Source: Lingula anatina
Taxonomy: Eukaryota; Brachiopoda; Lingulata; Lingulida; Lingulidae
DNA length: 64,000 bases
Direction: 5' to 3'
Assembly (NCBI RefSeq): GCF_001039355.2
Contig: NW_019775724.1
Span: 233,404-297,403, forward strand
Shown piece after piece: positions 1 through 11,333 of the stretch. Both the position numbers and the translations under genes were made by a program. How positions within the stretch are numbered: position 1 is the stretch's first letter; each line of letters begins with the position of its first letter. The notes beneath the pieces are model-generated. The model searched no databases and had not been told where the DNA came from. It saw nothing but the letters and a program-made list of their open reading frames with translations.

Positions 1-115
1 TCTTTGCGTTTTTTTTTTTTTTTTTTTTTTTTTTCCGCCCCCCAAACCCCGGGGGGGGGGGGGGGACCTTCCCCCCCCCCCCCCACTGCCCCCCCGGAGG
101 CTACGGCCCTGTACT
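1..115. repeat. Homopolymer-rich low-complexity tract
   Basis: Long T, C and G runs follow one another directly. No gene or structured element is visible. Run lengths in such tracts are unreliable in assemblies, so reading frames across it mean nothing. Confidence 0.9.
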
Positions 116-149
116 CTAACTCAATTATTTTACGGACACGGTGACTACA

Positions 150-470
150 TCAGTGGCGGATTCAGAAGTAGGGGGGGGGGGTCAGAGGGGTCCTGACCCC
201 CCTTCGATTTCTGAAAAAAGTAGGCATACACTACAGCATGGAAGTAGAGAAAATGACTACAGTAATGTATATATAGGCCTATAGGCCTATATACCCCTCT
301 TGGAATTAGAATTTTGACTAGTATGGCTACCAAACTGTACCAAATGGCCCTGTTCGCCCTCTAAAATACATGTACCAACAATTTTCGAAACCCACGCCAA
401 CCGGGGGAGGAGGGTCAGCTTCGCATCCGCGGACCCCCCCCTTTCAAATAATCCTGGATCCGCCCCTGTA
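150..470. mobile_element. MITE-like repeat with GGCGGATYCAG ends (copy 1)
   Basis: The element opens with CAGTGGCGGATTCAG and closes with CTGGATCCGCCCCTG, which are near-complementary ends. The interior holds C-rich and G-rich runs. A related copy in opposite orientation lies at about 4872-5110, sharing the GGATCCGCCCC/GGGGCGG end, the GCGGATGCGAAGC stretch and the TTTCTGAAAAAAG/TTTTTTTCAGAAA stretch. CAG-start ends suggest a non-autonomous hAT-type element, but I see no clear 8-bp target duplication, so the class is inferred. Confidence 0.55.
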
Positions 471-479
471 AGCATACAT

Positions 480-3170
480 CATCAGTAAGACCACAGATGA
501 CGCACTGGTAGGCCGATATACCGCATAATTTCTGTTGACTATCAACTGATTTTGTAAGAACATGCATGTCTAATACGGGCCTAAATTAAGATAATTCATG
601 TGATTAGAAATGACATTCTGGACCTAAATCAGGGAAGATAAAACCACTCCCTGCAATAGGTCCCCGAACAAACCCCAATGTCCAACCATTTCAGCCAAAT
701 CTCTGCCTGCCTAGGTGTAGGCTAGTCCCGATATAATAAGTGAAAAAATCGAATCATCGAAAGTAATTATGAGAAAAGTTAGTGCAGTGTATGTAACAGC
801 TATGGAATCAGATATTCAGGGTGGATGGAAAAATTGTGTCTTGGCCCACGGTGCATATTTGTATTTTTCATGAATAAATCGTTTCCGATCCTGACATCCG
901 ATATATTTTTGGAAAGACGCTAAATGAAGGAAAAGTGAGATTTTCCGATGGACTGGGAGGGAGAAAAGGATTAACTAATACTTAAACAATAAGATAAAAG
1001 TAGGCATATATTTCAAAAAGCAAAAAAGAGTGTTGGGTGGAACTGCCCAATCCCTGTAGCCTACAAAAGTGAGAAAAACCAGAGTGTGAAGCTGTCACGA
1101 TTACGAGGCCTTCCATTGTCTACAATTGTAACTTGATACCGTTACGAAATACGCCCTCTGTATAAGTAAACGTGTACATTTCCAGCGAGGGTCTTGTACG
1201 GGGCATGTCGTGCATGTGCACTTGAATGGCAACACATTTTTGTTTTAGCGTCACGTTTATATCATTGACTTCATCAGCTGTGTTTTTATACATGAACCAC
1301 GACCTATCCTATTTATTTTAGGGGCGACCGAATGTGCGTGCTTATTGATATCTACAGGTTACATCAAGTAATTTAATATATTAATTATTATTGATTTATT
1401 TTATTTTGCGCACAAGATGTGCACATGATCTACCGGAAAATTAGACACGTGAAAGAGGATTAAAAGGAGTTTAGTTCAGACAATGGAAACAATAAAAGTC
1501 GATCTGAGGTTCGGAATCGTTTTTATGAAAATATACAGAATGAAAATGGAAATGGGAAATGACCAAATAGTTCGTCTGAGAGAGCTTGTACTTGTAGGGG
1601 ATGGACAAATGACTTTCAGTGTCAAAGTATTCTTCAAGATCAGCATGAAATTGTTTATAATCCCTCTTAACACTGTTACACTGAAAGAACTAAATTTATA
1701 AAAGAGACACCGTGCGTGATACGCGCACATGTGTGTGTACATGTGTGTACGGAGCGCGTGCTGGGGTGGGGCACAATATTTTCCTATGACAGGGAAGCTA
1801 AGGGCGCCGTGCCCCACCCCTCCTGCAAGCCGCCTATGTGATATTAACAGTTGTTCCAACGGTCGTTCAGTTGGCTCGATTACGAAACGCGTTATTCACG
1901 GTAACCAATGCCCCACAGGGTCGAGTGCTCATTCAGCGCGTTGACTTCTTAAAGTCAAATATCAGATAAAGATACTTCACTTTGTTTCAATAAAAGTCTC
2001 GTACTTCAACCAAGTCTCAGAATGCGATATCTGAAGCCCAACAGCTGTGTAAGTAATTAAGTATTAATGGCTTACATTAACGCAGGTAAGTCAGGTTGGG
2101 CAAACATGCAACGGACACATTGAATGATGAAACAATAACATCTCTCCTTGTAAACAGTAATTTCATTAAGGCGCTATTGGCTAGTGATAACTTCAAGGAT
2201 CATACACTTCTTTTCTGTAAGAAGCAACTGTGCACTAATATTATTGTTAAAATTAATTATGATGACCATTAATATCAAGATAATTGAACCGTTAGCGTCA
2301 ATAAAAGAGACACGGTGCATGACATGCGGACATAAGATTTAATTTTAAAAATATGATGGATTTGTATGAAGTTGTAGATATCAGATTAAGCTTGCTCGGC
2401 TTATTTTAATATATATCTATATGTATTTTTTAGTTAATTTTTAAAAAATAAGGAACTGCTTACTGATCATGAGCTGTTTGTTTTCTAAGTTAAACAAATA
2501 AAATTTATAGACATATTTTTTTAAAAAGTTGTTTAATATAAATAGGTGTTGTCTTGGAGAATTATTTATGTTTTCCCTCTAAAATGAAGATTTTATCTGC
2601 CAGACACTGATGATATTTCAAAAAACTTCCCTGTGTAAATTTTGTTTCTACACTGATACGAAAAATAAACCGCGATACCGAAAATAATTCATAACACTGA
2701 CTGTATAAGAATTGGCATTTAATATTCGCCCATGTGTTAGTTTCTCAGAAGCCGTGAGAGCATCTAACAGAGGGCGGTCTCGCCACAGCTGAGCTTACAA
2801 ATGTTAAAACATTCTCACAGACGTCAAGGCTGAAATCGAGGACGAACATCACGCCGTCAAAGGAACAGATATAGAATTTCAGCTTGGAGCAAATTGTCGC
2901 AGTCTGCATTTATGTCGCAAATGCCTCGACTTTAGATATCTCTATGAAATTTTATGTAAACTTGCTCTGATGAAAAAAATCAATGTGAAGATATAAGGCA
3001 ACTTCACACCAACTTCCTTTCTAAATCCGGGAGCTAACGAAATTGTTTAATTCCACTCAAGCGCAGCACTGGGATTTTATCCAAGTCATTCTTTTAGCGG
3101 AAAAAGCATCAAGGCTGAGTTTACTTGATATCGCCAAATCTGAAAACAGGGAGATTAGAGGTGTTATATA
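480..3170. other. Gene-free upstream region
   Basis: No supported coding region. It contains a GT-rich patch near 1725-1755 followed by a foldback in which a GGGGTGGGGCAC arm (about 1763) faces a GTGCCCCACCCC arm (about 1808). The phrase AAAAGAGACACSGTGC occurs at 1699 and again near 2302. The stretch just before 3201 should hold the promoter of the PAN-FReD gene, but no convincing TATA box or initiator can be singled out. Confidence 0.5.
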
Positions 3171-3200
3171 CATAAGTTGAGGTGTGTTTATTTTATAGAA

Positions 3201-3548
3201 ATGACCAATATAAGAGGACACACCATAGGATCCTTCACAGGACTTGTCTTACTTCTGTTCTCAGTTTTAGTGACAGGCCAGTCCATTGAGACCGGGGAGT
3301 CACCCCTGAAGTTTGCGCGGTTCGTGAAGCGTCACGGCAGCTCGAGGGCGCTGATCGGTCACGTTAGGGAAACGCTGACGACGATCTCCCAGGGTGAATG
3401 TGCACATCTTTGCCTTTCAGACGATCTGTGTGTCTCCATCAACACGCACGCCATTAACGGGACGTTTCAATGCGAGTTAAATAAAGCGGCAGCGTCCGAG
3501 GACGGCTCAGACGTGAGCGTTCTTCCCGGGTATAATTACTACGAGAAG
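3201..3548 (+). CDS. PAN-FReD gene exon 1: signal peptide and PAN/apple-like domain
   Basis: The start chosen is the ATG at 3201, after which a hydrophobic LVLLLFSVLV core appears within 25 residues; an upstream in-frame TTG is not needed. The exon encodes 116 codons and stops at AAG before a GTAAGA donor at 3549 (phase 0). The PAN-like part contains ECAHLCLSDDLCVS, with N-glycosylation potential at NGT. The frame continues for a few codons into the intron before a stop. Confidence 0.85.
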
Positions 3549-6500
3549 GTAAGAAGATGGGCAAACTCTAAATCATCCCACTGACCGTTGCGTATCTTGT
3601 GTATTATTTTCTAAAATATTTACAAATGTTATCGTCTTTAGCCGTTACACTTGCGTCAGAAACTAGTTCGTTCAATTTTAAATAAGCTGTTTTTTAATCA
3701 AAGGGGAAATGCACTATTTTCGGGCTTTATTGTTTGAAGGTTATGTGGGCAAGTTAAACGTTATGTTGGTTCAAATTTTGGATTTCTTTATCTTAATTTT
3801 AATTGGCTTCTTTACTAAACTGATTTACCATAAATTTTAAATTTGATAATTGTAAAATAAATTTAGAATCGAGACGTTATCGTTTGTAAAAAGCCTACCA
3901 TAAAGAACAATCAGCGGATATCTGATGAAGATTATTCTTTGACGGAATTCTAAATTTTCATTTTCACCCTAAGAGAAAAAAAAAACCGCTTGAAATACGT
4001 ATTTGGTACTGACAAGGAGTTCCAACTGTTGTAACTCCTTGGTACTGATTAAATCAAAAGTAAAAAACTTTCGAAAATGCAAGATTTTTGCAAGCATTAT
4101 TTTAAAAAAAAAGCGAAACCACTAAATTATGCTGCTTTGAATTTCACTTCTCTACTTATAAGATTTATTTTATTTTTCATGGGCGTAACCAGGCATACGC
4201 ACGGATGCACTGTGCGTACAATTTTCTGGGCCAACCATGATATTATTCTCTATAAATTTAGTGTATTTTTCACAGAATATAATCTACAATCCCCTTCGAC
4301 TGTAAGTTAAAGACACCTGAATGTACAAATCCTCTGTATAAATTGTACACGCGCCATCGTTGTGACACCCTTCTCGTTTGTTTTCAAAGAACTGAGGTAA
4401 ACAATACTAGTTATCTCCAGAAGTCCTATCTAAATCGTCCATCCAACTGGAACTACCTTTACCTCTTAATTGGAGGGTTAAATGCCCTTCAACTCTCAAT
4501 TAAACTTTGTCTTGAGTGTATCGAACGCACTCTCCCCGGCGATATTTATCTCAGGTAAAAATCCACCTGTGGGTTATTTTCAAAAAGCAGTTCCAGCAGA
4601 CCAGGGGGGCACTACATAAAATCTGGACATCGGGCTTAATAAGTAGGCAGACAAACAAAAGAAGATTTTTCCTGCAAAGCTTCAAAGAATTTTGACACGG
4701 ACTTGATCCAGCTTAGCCCTCCCAACTAAGAGGGTGGCATGGACAATTTTCACAAACAAATAATAAAAAATTAGATATATCAGAATTTTATCCTGTGGTA
4801 TAATTGCTTGATTTTGGATGATACCACATATAATTTCAACTTTTAGAAAATTCATCATTAAGCTGACCATGGCAGGGGCGGCTCCAGGATTATTTGAGGG
4901 GAGGGGGAGGCGCGGATGCGAAGCCGACCCTTCCCCCCCCCCCCCCCCCCCTTGGCGTGAGGTTCGGGGCCCAAAATTTTTCGTACTTTAGAGGGTGAAC
5001 TGTGCCAATAGGTACGTTTTGGAAGAATGATTCAGCTAGTCAAAATTTTAATTTCAAAAAGGGGCCATTGGTGTGATTTTTTTCAGAAATCGAAAGGGAG
5101 GGTCATTCTCATCTCTTCAGCGGGAGATCAATCGGGAACCGAAGGAATCGTGAAAGCAATTTTTACATTCGTTCAAGGGACTTCGTTCGCGGCATGTCGT
5201 CAGCGGAGAGCGTTACCGATCCAAACGAGAGACGAGAAGGCAACTTTCATATTCATTCAGGGGAGTTTCTTTTGCGATAGCGCGTCGGCGGGAGATCGTT
5301 ATCGATTATTTTTCCCCCCCCCCCCCCGCCTTGAAATTTGTTTTTCTTTAATTTTTTTTAAATTTAATCCCCCCCACCCCCGGTCACTTGGAAAAGTAGG
5401 ACGCCCTGAAATTTCCGAGGAAATTACGGCTGGCAATTTCGGACGGCCTGTATCCCAGTACTGGAAAAAGTGTTGGTTCATGGTGAAATAATATACTGTA
5501 ACTTAATTATATCGTGGGAATATTTTAACTTTAAGTGATGATTTTATTACTGGTGAAAATAAGTTATGATATTTGGTACATATGATTTAAACTGTCCTTC
5601 ATCTGTTGCGTAAGTCTAAATTTAGATGTACCTGGCAATTATGAAAATCTGTGCGTACAATTTTAAAATGTCTGGTTACGCCCCTGTTTTTATATTGGAA
5701 ATGAAAGGAACAGTTTCTCACGTGTTAAGTAGAGTGAAATAGCAAAATGAATTACATCTTTTTGAAAAATGATGTAACACATAAATGATTTGATCACATT
5801 TGGGAGCGAAAATAAACACTCCCCTTGATTACAATACGGTCTGGCAACGCCGCAAGCACCCTGCGTTATCCCCAGGCGTCGTTTTATACCAGACCAAACA
5901 AATGCTTGACAAAACAACATCCAATAATCTCCTTATTTACATATTATCCTACATCAACCTTACCGACAGCGACGAGTCATTGATTTTTAGACGTTAAAAG
6001 CACTTAACACATGTATTATATTTTAGGCAAACGGATTAGATAATGAACAATTATTGGATAATGAAAAAAAATGAACTACGAGATAATGGTTCACATTTGA
6101 GACCTTTGCGATCCATCTTGACACTAACATGACATACGATCGAAGAGTGCAGGCTTTACAAAGTAGAATTCTAATATATCACAACGCCACGGATACTCTG
6201 TATTTCCATATTTTTAAAAGTCTCAATGGGCTCCGTATCTCGAAAGCATCGCATGTTGCGAAAAGCGATATCACATAGAGGCTACGATGTATAATGGGGC
6301 GAGTATGGGCGAGTTATGGAATCGAGACGCTTGTGCTCAGTCGCAATGCGCGATGCTTTCCAGTTACGGGGCCTGGGCTCTGTAGCTCGAAAGCATCGCG
6401 AATTGCGAATAGTGATATCGCCTTTTATTTCGAGGGTATTATATAGGGCGAATATGGGCGAGTTATGGAATCGAGACGCTTGCGCCCGGTCGCAATTCAC

Positions 6501-8375
6501 GATGCTTTCGAGTTACAGAGCCCTGAAATCAAAGGTGATAAATCAATCTGACAGATATTTTAAAGAAAACATATCTTTTTTTATTTCAGATACTTAACAG
6601 CGGCTGTGACAAGATATCAAGATGGGGTACGTAGTTTAATGTCTCTCTTAAAGTCATTTATCATAGAACTTAATCAGTTAATTAAAGAAAAAAATAATGA
6701 AACAATTTTTCATTACGTACGAAAAATAATATAATTAATTAATTGAATGTATATTATTTTAGAGGTTGCTTTTAAAATGCTCACCCTGACATGTTAATAT
6801 GCGTGTTTGCGTTACAGTGAATTATAAAATTAATGTCGTGTGCACGTATCTAGTACGTGGTGCTTGGTCATACATGTAGCTAGCTACGATGTTTATTCAA
6901 ATGTCTGCCGGTGACTCTATTCATAAGCGTCAGATTTTCAACAATTATACCAGCACAGTTTTTTTCTGACCGTACCAACGACGAATCCATTGGGGCCAAG
7001 TACCCCCCCCCCCCCCCCCGCCCTTACCGCCAGAGGCATGAGTGCACGTATTATTTATAACCTCCGCCTTCCCTAAAAAGACAACACGCAGCTTGTGTCC
7101 AAAGTGAAACGAGATACAGGTTGCCAATATTTTCGTCCATGTGCTCTATATTACAGCAAATTTAATATCTTCCTCGTCTACAAAGCATTTTCCTCGCCTG
7201 CCCGCAGGTGTGTAGCTCTTGATTACACGCAGCCTCAAACCTTCACTCTCATTGATTAAAAACTGTTGCTCCCTCTACCCCAACTCAACTTATAGCCACA
7301 TATAACACAATACACACCCAACACATCGCATGCCCGATGTGCACAATCCTCACACCATCTCACGCACTTGCTTCCTATTATTCCGTCAGTACAAGCTAAT
7401 CTGCAAAGATGTAGCCTAAATGGGCTTTCAGATGATCCGAGTACTAACTGATCCGACAACTAAACATGTCCGTCCCCACTTCAAATTGAATGCTGCTAAT
7501 TCCATGATGGTCTCCCCACCTCCACACGCGCCTTCGCTGCAGGTGCATTGCAATTAAACCTTGGAGCCGAGATTAAATTCGTATAATGGCGCGTGTGGAG
7601 GTGGGGAAATTATGTAAAGAAAAGGCTAGGAGTCTCTCCTAAATAATACACAGAATACTTATGACTGCATGGAGTTGGTAACTCCGCTGCCAAATAAAAT
7701 TGTCCATTTTTCGATAATTGTTCCCTCTTTCTCCTTCCAGTGACCCTGTCTATGCAGCCCGTGGGGTTCCCGAGGGTATTCAAAGCCAGATGCCGCGGCA
7801 AGTGGTTGGTCATTCAAAGCCGCAAGATCGGAGATCTCTTCTTCAACAGAACATGGGCGGAGTATAACAAAGGATTCGGAAACCCAGTCCTCGGGGACTA
7901 CTGGATCGGAAATGACATCATTTCTTACGTCACCAATAGCGGAAACTACAGACTTAAGGTTGAACTGACAACTTGGGATGGCACACAACATGTGTTTAAG
8001 TACACTTCGTTTCGCGTCGGTTCCCCTTCGGATGGATATCGTCTCTTCTTGCAAGATTTTAAAGGGTTCTGGGGCGTAACTAACTTCACCTCAAACGACT
8101 CGAGTTGCCCATCTGCAGACACGTGTTCCAGCGGGCAGACGTTCTCTACCTGCGACTATGGCGGCGAGTCGCACTGCGCATGCGCCAATGGTGGAGGATG
8201 GTGGTACGGCCCCAACTGCACGGAGCTGGGTCTGAACTCCTGGTATCCGGGCACTGGGCACTGTGATATGAACTCAGGGCAGTATGAGCGCTGTATGAAG
8301 TACGCTGGGATGGGAGGAAAGAACTGTGGACTTAATTGTGTGTTAGAGAAAGTAGAGATGATGATTGCTAAATAA
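3201..8375 (+). CDS. Secreted PAN/apple plus fibrinogen-related domain protein (three exons)
   Basis: Joining 3201-3548, 6590-6626 and 7741-8375 gives one open frame of 1,020 bases, 339 residues plus stop. Residues 1-26 form a signal peptide with a leucine-rich core. A PAN/apple-like region follows, with cysteines at about 67, 71, 77 and 91 in the C-x3-C-x5-C-x13-C pattern. Exon 3 encodes a fibrinogen-related domain, shown by WLVIQSR, FNRTWAEYNKGFGNP, YWIGNDII, YRLKVEL, GGWWYGPNC and the closing KVEMMI. Such proteins act as extracellular lectin-like recognition molecules in invertebrate immunity, and that role is inferred here. The usual start of the domain (the Cys and the CDM-GGGWT region) is shortened to ARCRGKWLVIQ. 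Introns are phase 0 and phase 1 with GT-AG borders. It could instead be an adhesion or developmental protein. Confidence 0.85.
4872..5400. mobile_element. Intronic GGCGG-end repeat (inverted copy 2) and adjoining C-rich block
   Basis: It starts at CAGGGGCGGCTCCAGGATTA and is, in outline, the reverse complement of the repeat at 150-470. From about 5107 to 5310 there is an internal partial duplication: a phrase like TTCRTTCAGGGRA occurs near 5170 and again near 5253, and GCGGGAGATC occurs near 5120 and again near 5288. A long open frame crosses this block, but it consists of repeat sequence and C runs. It lies in intron 1 of the PAN-FReD gene. Confidence 0.5.
6231..6525. repeat. Tandem dimer of a foldback (MITE-like) unit
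   Basis: Two units of about 150 bp lie head to tail. Each has complementary ends (CTCGAAAGCATCGC at the left; GCGATGCTTTC or ACGATGCTTTCGAG at the right) and a shared middle containing GGGCGAGTTATGGAATCGAG. The outermost ends of unit 2 are GGGCTCTGTAGCTCGAAAG and its complement ending in CAGAGCCC. The dimer lies in intron 1 of the PAN-FReD gene, just upstream of exon 2. Any coding frames through it are repeat-derived. Confidence 0.75.
6590..6626 (+). CDS. PAN-FReD gene exon 2 (micro-exon)
   Basis: A T-rich tract ending in TTTCAG precedes the exon and GTACGT follows it. The 37 bases encode ILNSGCDKISRW plus one base, entering in phase 0 and leaving in phase 1, exactly what is needed to join exon 1 to exon 3. 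It supplies a linker with one cysteine between the two domains. It is supported only by splice sites and frame, so RNA evidence would settle it. Confidence 0.65.
6955..7025. repeat. Single unit of a poly-C-ended repeat
   Basis: The phrase CTGACCGTACCAACGACGAA followed by CCATTGGGGCC and a C run matches the units of the tandem block at 9850-10165. It lies in intron 2 of the PAN-FReD gene. Confidence 0.6.
7741..8375 (+). CDS. PAN-FReD gene exon 3: fibrinogen-related domain and stop
   Basis: The acceptor is CTCCTTCCAG; the first two bases complete a valine codon begun in exon 2, and the TAA stop is at 8373-8375. The exon carries nearly the whole fibrinogen-related domain, ending in the family's conserved WGG-like and KVEMMI tail. 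Cysteines around CPSADTC and in CDYGGESHCACANGG suggest disulfide pairs beyond the usual two. The acidic calcium-site loop (normally D-x-D) is weak here, so calcium-dependent ligand binding should not be assumed. Confidence 0.88.
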
Positions 8376-8480
8376 GCAAAGAATTATTAAAGAGAATTAA
8401 CCGGAAGTAAACATTTGAAAATGAAGTTCTGCCTTACTGCTTGTTAAGAGTTCAGGGTTTTTACTTCTTCACAATGTAAA

Positions 8481-8503
8481 AATAAATACCTGAGTTCAAT
8501 AAA
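8481..8503 (+). terminator. Poly(A) signals of the PAN-FReD gene
   Basis: Two AATAAA hexamers, at 8481 and 8498, lie about 110-125 bp after the stop codon and are followed by a T-rich stretch. This is a normal arrangement for a 3' end of a short 3' UTR. Confidence 0.7.
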
Positions 8504-8779
8504 TACCATTTGTTAAGTTTTTTATTTAATATATATATCTATATGTTTATATACAGTTAAGGCCGCATTCAGAACAGATCGACTGCAGACCAACTATTCT
8601 GTGGACTAAATATGGCCAACCCCACTTAAAAGCAATGCCACCTAATCCCCTAATGGTCTCCTCGCCTCACTGGAGGGGCCTTGCAAAGCCAAAATATATC
8701 CGTTTAATTGCTAGGCCTCTGTGATAAAATTTATTTCTTATTTTGACATACCTAAAAGTCCATTAGGATTTTCCTAAGA

Positions 8780-8935
8780 CAATGGGGTGGGGGGGGGGGG
8801 GCAAGTACACCTCCTGAGTAGAGGCTATTCAGCCTCATTCCCTGAAGAAGATGTCCTGATAGACATCGAAATATTGGAGGTAAAATCTATCTCAATATAA
8901 GCTGTTGACTGAAGAAAAATTCACATCATTCTTAT
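8780..8935 (+). ncRNA. Possible hammerhead-ribozyme-like motif of a retroelement
   Basis: CTGAAGA at 8842-8848, a perfect GATGTC/GACATC hairpin with a CTGATA loop, and GAAA at 8868-8871 occur in the order and spacing of a hammerhead core. A short TATTG/CAATA pairing follows, ending next to a TA cleavage-type dinucleotide. Stem I is not convincing. Penelope-like elements and their relatives carry such motifs, but I see no reverse transcriptase nearby. It may be only the conserved tail of a SINE or LINE. Confidence 0.3.
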
Positions 8936-9359
8936 AACTTGACACAGCTGATGAAATTCTTCTCTGACCTCTCTGTTTTAGTACTTTCGCTATGCGTCCA
9001 TATGAAAATAAGTGTATAGCAGAAATTGCCAGTGCAAACATGTAATCGTTCGTCTCTTTGCTATTTTGCGTTAGAATAAAACTTATGAAAAAAAATTTGT
9101 TTAATTTTCTGTTCTTAATGGTCTCTTAGTTGATTCTCAAACCAATCTGAAGAGCACAGTGCATGCGTAACAGCAAGTCAAGTCCCATTACTAGTTTTCG
9201 AACTCGGCAGCAAAAAGGTTGGTTCTTAACCAAGTACTCCTTTACAAGTTGTTCTTTTTGTGTTTTGTTTGGTTTTTAGTTCCGCCGAGATTCTATTGTA
9301 GGCCCTACTGCCGCGGTCTTAAGACTTAAAAAACACTATACACAGTATACGCGGCAGCA

Positions 9360-9880
9360 GCTGAATTGAAAAAAAAATACAGATAATTCATCTTTGTCTG
9401 ACTGGAGCTGTTTTCATAATGCGTCCAGCTAAGCGTAAATCTTACCTTTGTAAGTTTTGCAAAGTAAGAAAATGCTAGCCTATTCAACTAACTTGTTTTT
9501 TCGCGAGGCTTTTGAATCACAGGTACTGGTATATTTTTAGCATATTATTGACGTGACGGTTTTTCCAACGCTGTGAAGAGAAATTGCGCAGTTAGGCTGG
9601 TAACTCATTCGAGTCACTGTGAAACAGCGGAGAAGAAATTAGATTACAAATTATCTGAAATTTCATCACCACAGAGGAACTTCTGAACCTATCTGGTAAG
9701 TTTATGAAGGACATTTATATATTTTAATGTAAATTTAAATTTGCTTCACTAGCAACTGAATTAGACCGGAGCCCTTCAAAACTGCCTGACGTTTATCATC
9801 GAATAGGGTTGATATTTACTCGGGCCTCAGATTGATATTTCACTAGATATTTACAGATATGTCTCTGGCTACTCTCTGTC
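9360..9880 (+). repeat. Copy 1 of a duplicated segment with a conserved donor-like site
   Basis: This segment is diverged but clearly alignable to 12010-12191 plus 13451-13790. Shared phrases include GTGAAGAGAAATTGCGCAG / GTGCAGAGAAATTACGCAG and CAAATTATCTGAAATTT. Both copies reach a splice-donor-like GGTAAGTT followed by AAGGACATTTATAT; here the GT is at 9696. It may be an alternative first exon of the caspase gene, or a dispersed repeat. Confidence 0.55.
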
Positions 9881-10165
9881 AGACCGCACCAAAGTCGAAT
9901 CCATTGGGGCACTGTAGCCGCTCCCTAACATCTCTTTAATCTGGCCGTACCAAAGGCGAATCCATTAGAACACAGTAACCCCCCCCACCCACACACACAC
10001 ACAAACACGCGCGCACACACACACATACATCTCTTTGGTCTAACCGTGCCAAAAGCGATTCCATTCGGGCACAGTAGCTCCCCCATCCCACCCCGCGCTC
10101 ACATCTCCTTGGTTTGACCTTACCAAGGGCAAATCTACTGGTGCACGGAAGTCCCCCCCCCCCCC
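9850..10165. repeat. Tandem minisatellite, about four units
   Basis: Four degenerate units of about 75-90 bp each contain a phrase like CCGTACCAAAGGCGAATCCA, then GGNCACAGTA, then a C-rich or CA-rich run, then ACATCTCTTTGGT. The CA run at 9990-10025 and C run at 10153-10171 are part of it. A frame through this block is repeat-derived. Confidence 0.8.
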
Positions 10166-10204
10166 CCCCCCTCAAAGCGTTGAAGGTACATGTGTGTAAC
10201 ATAT

Positions 10205-11330
10205 GTAACCCACTTTTTCACTACCCCCTTTTGCAGTAAAACCCTATCCCTCCAGCGGGTATCTCTTGATTACACGTAGCCTCTTAAATTCACTCTCATT
10301 GATTAAAACCCAACAATGTAACATGTAATACCTGTTGTAGTAATACGCAAGCTAAGCAGTGGAACTTGCCACAGGCCTGAAAAGGCACTAGATGCCAAAA
10401 TGCTACTTTAGGCTTTATCTGCTCGTAATATATTCTTTTAGATCGGCAAGAGCTGAAAAATATCAGGAACTACAGTATGTGGACCTGTAACGCAACAAAG
10501 CTGTGTGGAAACCAAGTACAATAATTACTGCTTATATCATGTATGTATATAATGATAAATATTTACACGACATCTTGGCCGGGGCGTGCAACATCCTAAT
10601 GGGCGCCACCGTAGCCCTCACAGTGCAACAACGGGGAACATAAAAATTAGAGCGTGTATAATTGCAGTCAGCTAGGAATAACATTTTCAAGAAATGGACG
10701 CATCAACTAGATCTAGAATAGCTTCATTACTAGTAATTTATATTGAAGGGGTTAGGAACTATTTAGTAGATTATGCGGCCCATGTTATATCTCCTTTGCA
10801 ATTGGTTTCGTGTTTCTGACAATAATGTTTGTCATTTCTTTGCACAAAGAAAAAAAATGAATATAAGGTTAAAGCCTCGATTTGGGTAATGTGAACCATA
10901 TTTGCCCCAAATCAATATCAACAATTTGAAATCAATGCGCATTTACTGCAGCGAAGGGATCCGCTTGTGTTGGATATGGATGTCAGTGATTAAAGCAAGA
11001 TTCCCGTCAACCGAGGAGTAATAGAAGATAAACGTACGACACAACAGGTTTAGTGATATTTTGTAATATTAAGCCATTCTTACGTTTAAAATAATTTATG
11101 AATATTCCAAATCATCCCGGAAATTTTACCGGGTGGCATGTAATGTATAAGGGGGGGTCAATATGATATAAAGGCCTATATTTGATATTTCCCCGTTTCT
11201 TAAATTAGATTTAATTATTTTAATATTAGCGCATGGAAAATGTACAATTTACAGCACCCCCCCCTTCTTGCTGTTATATGGGCTTTAAACGGTGCTAATA
11301 CACTGTAGCTGTTCAGGCGACAGAAAGCTG
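10205..11330. other. No gene seen
   Basis: AT-rich sequence without supported coding, RNA or repeat structure beyond G and C runs near 11150 and 11263. Confidence 0.5.
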
Positions 11331-11333
11331 ATT

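Noticed and set aside
1476-1944. Overlapping frames on both strands
   Set aside because: They cross a GT run and a foldback; no family features.
5027-5491. 154-codon plus-strand frame
   Set aside because: Made of MITE sequence, an internal duplication and C runs; no family features.
7659-8054. Minus-strand frame opposite the FReD exon
   Set aside because: Shadow of exon 3; the plus strand has the clear domain motifs.
9936-10202. Gly/Cys-rich minus-strand frame
   Set aside because: It runs through the minisatellite and its C and CA runs.
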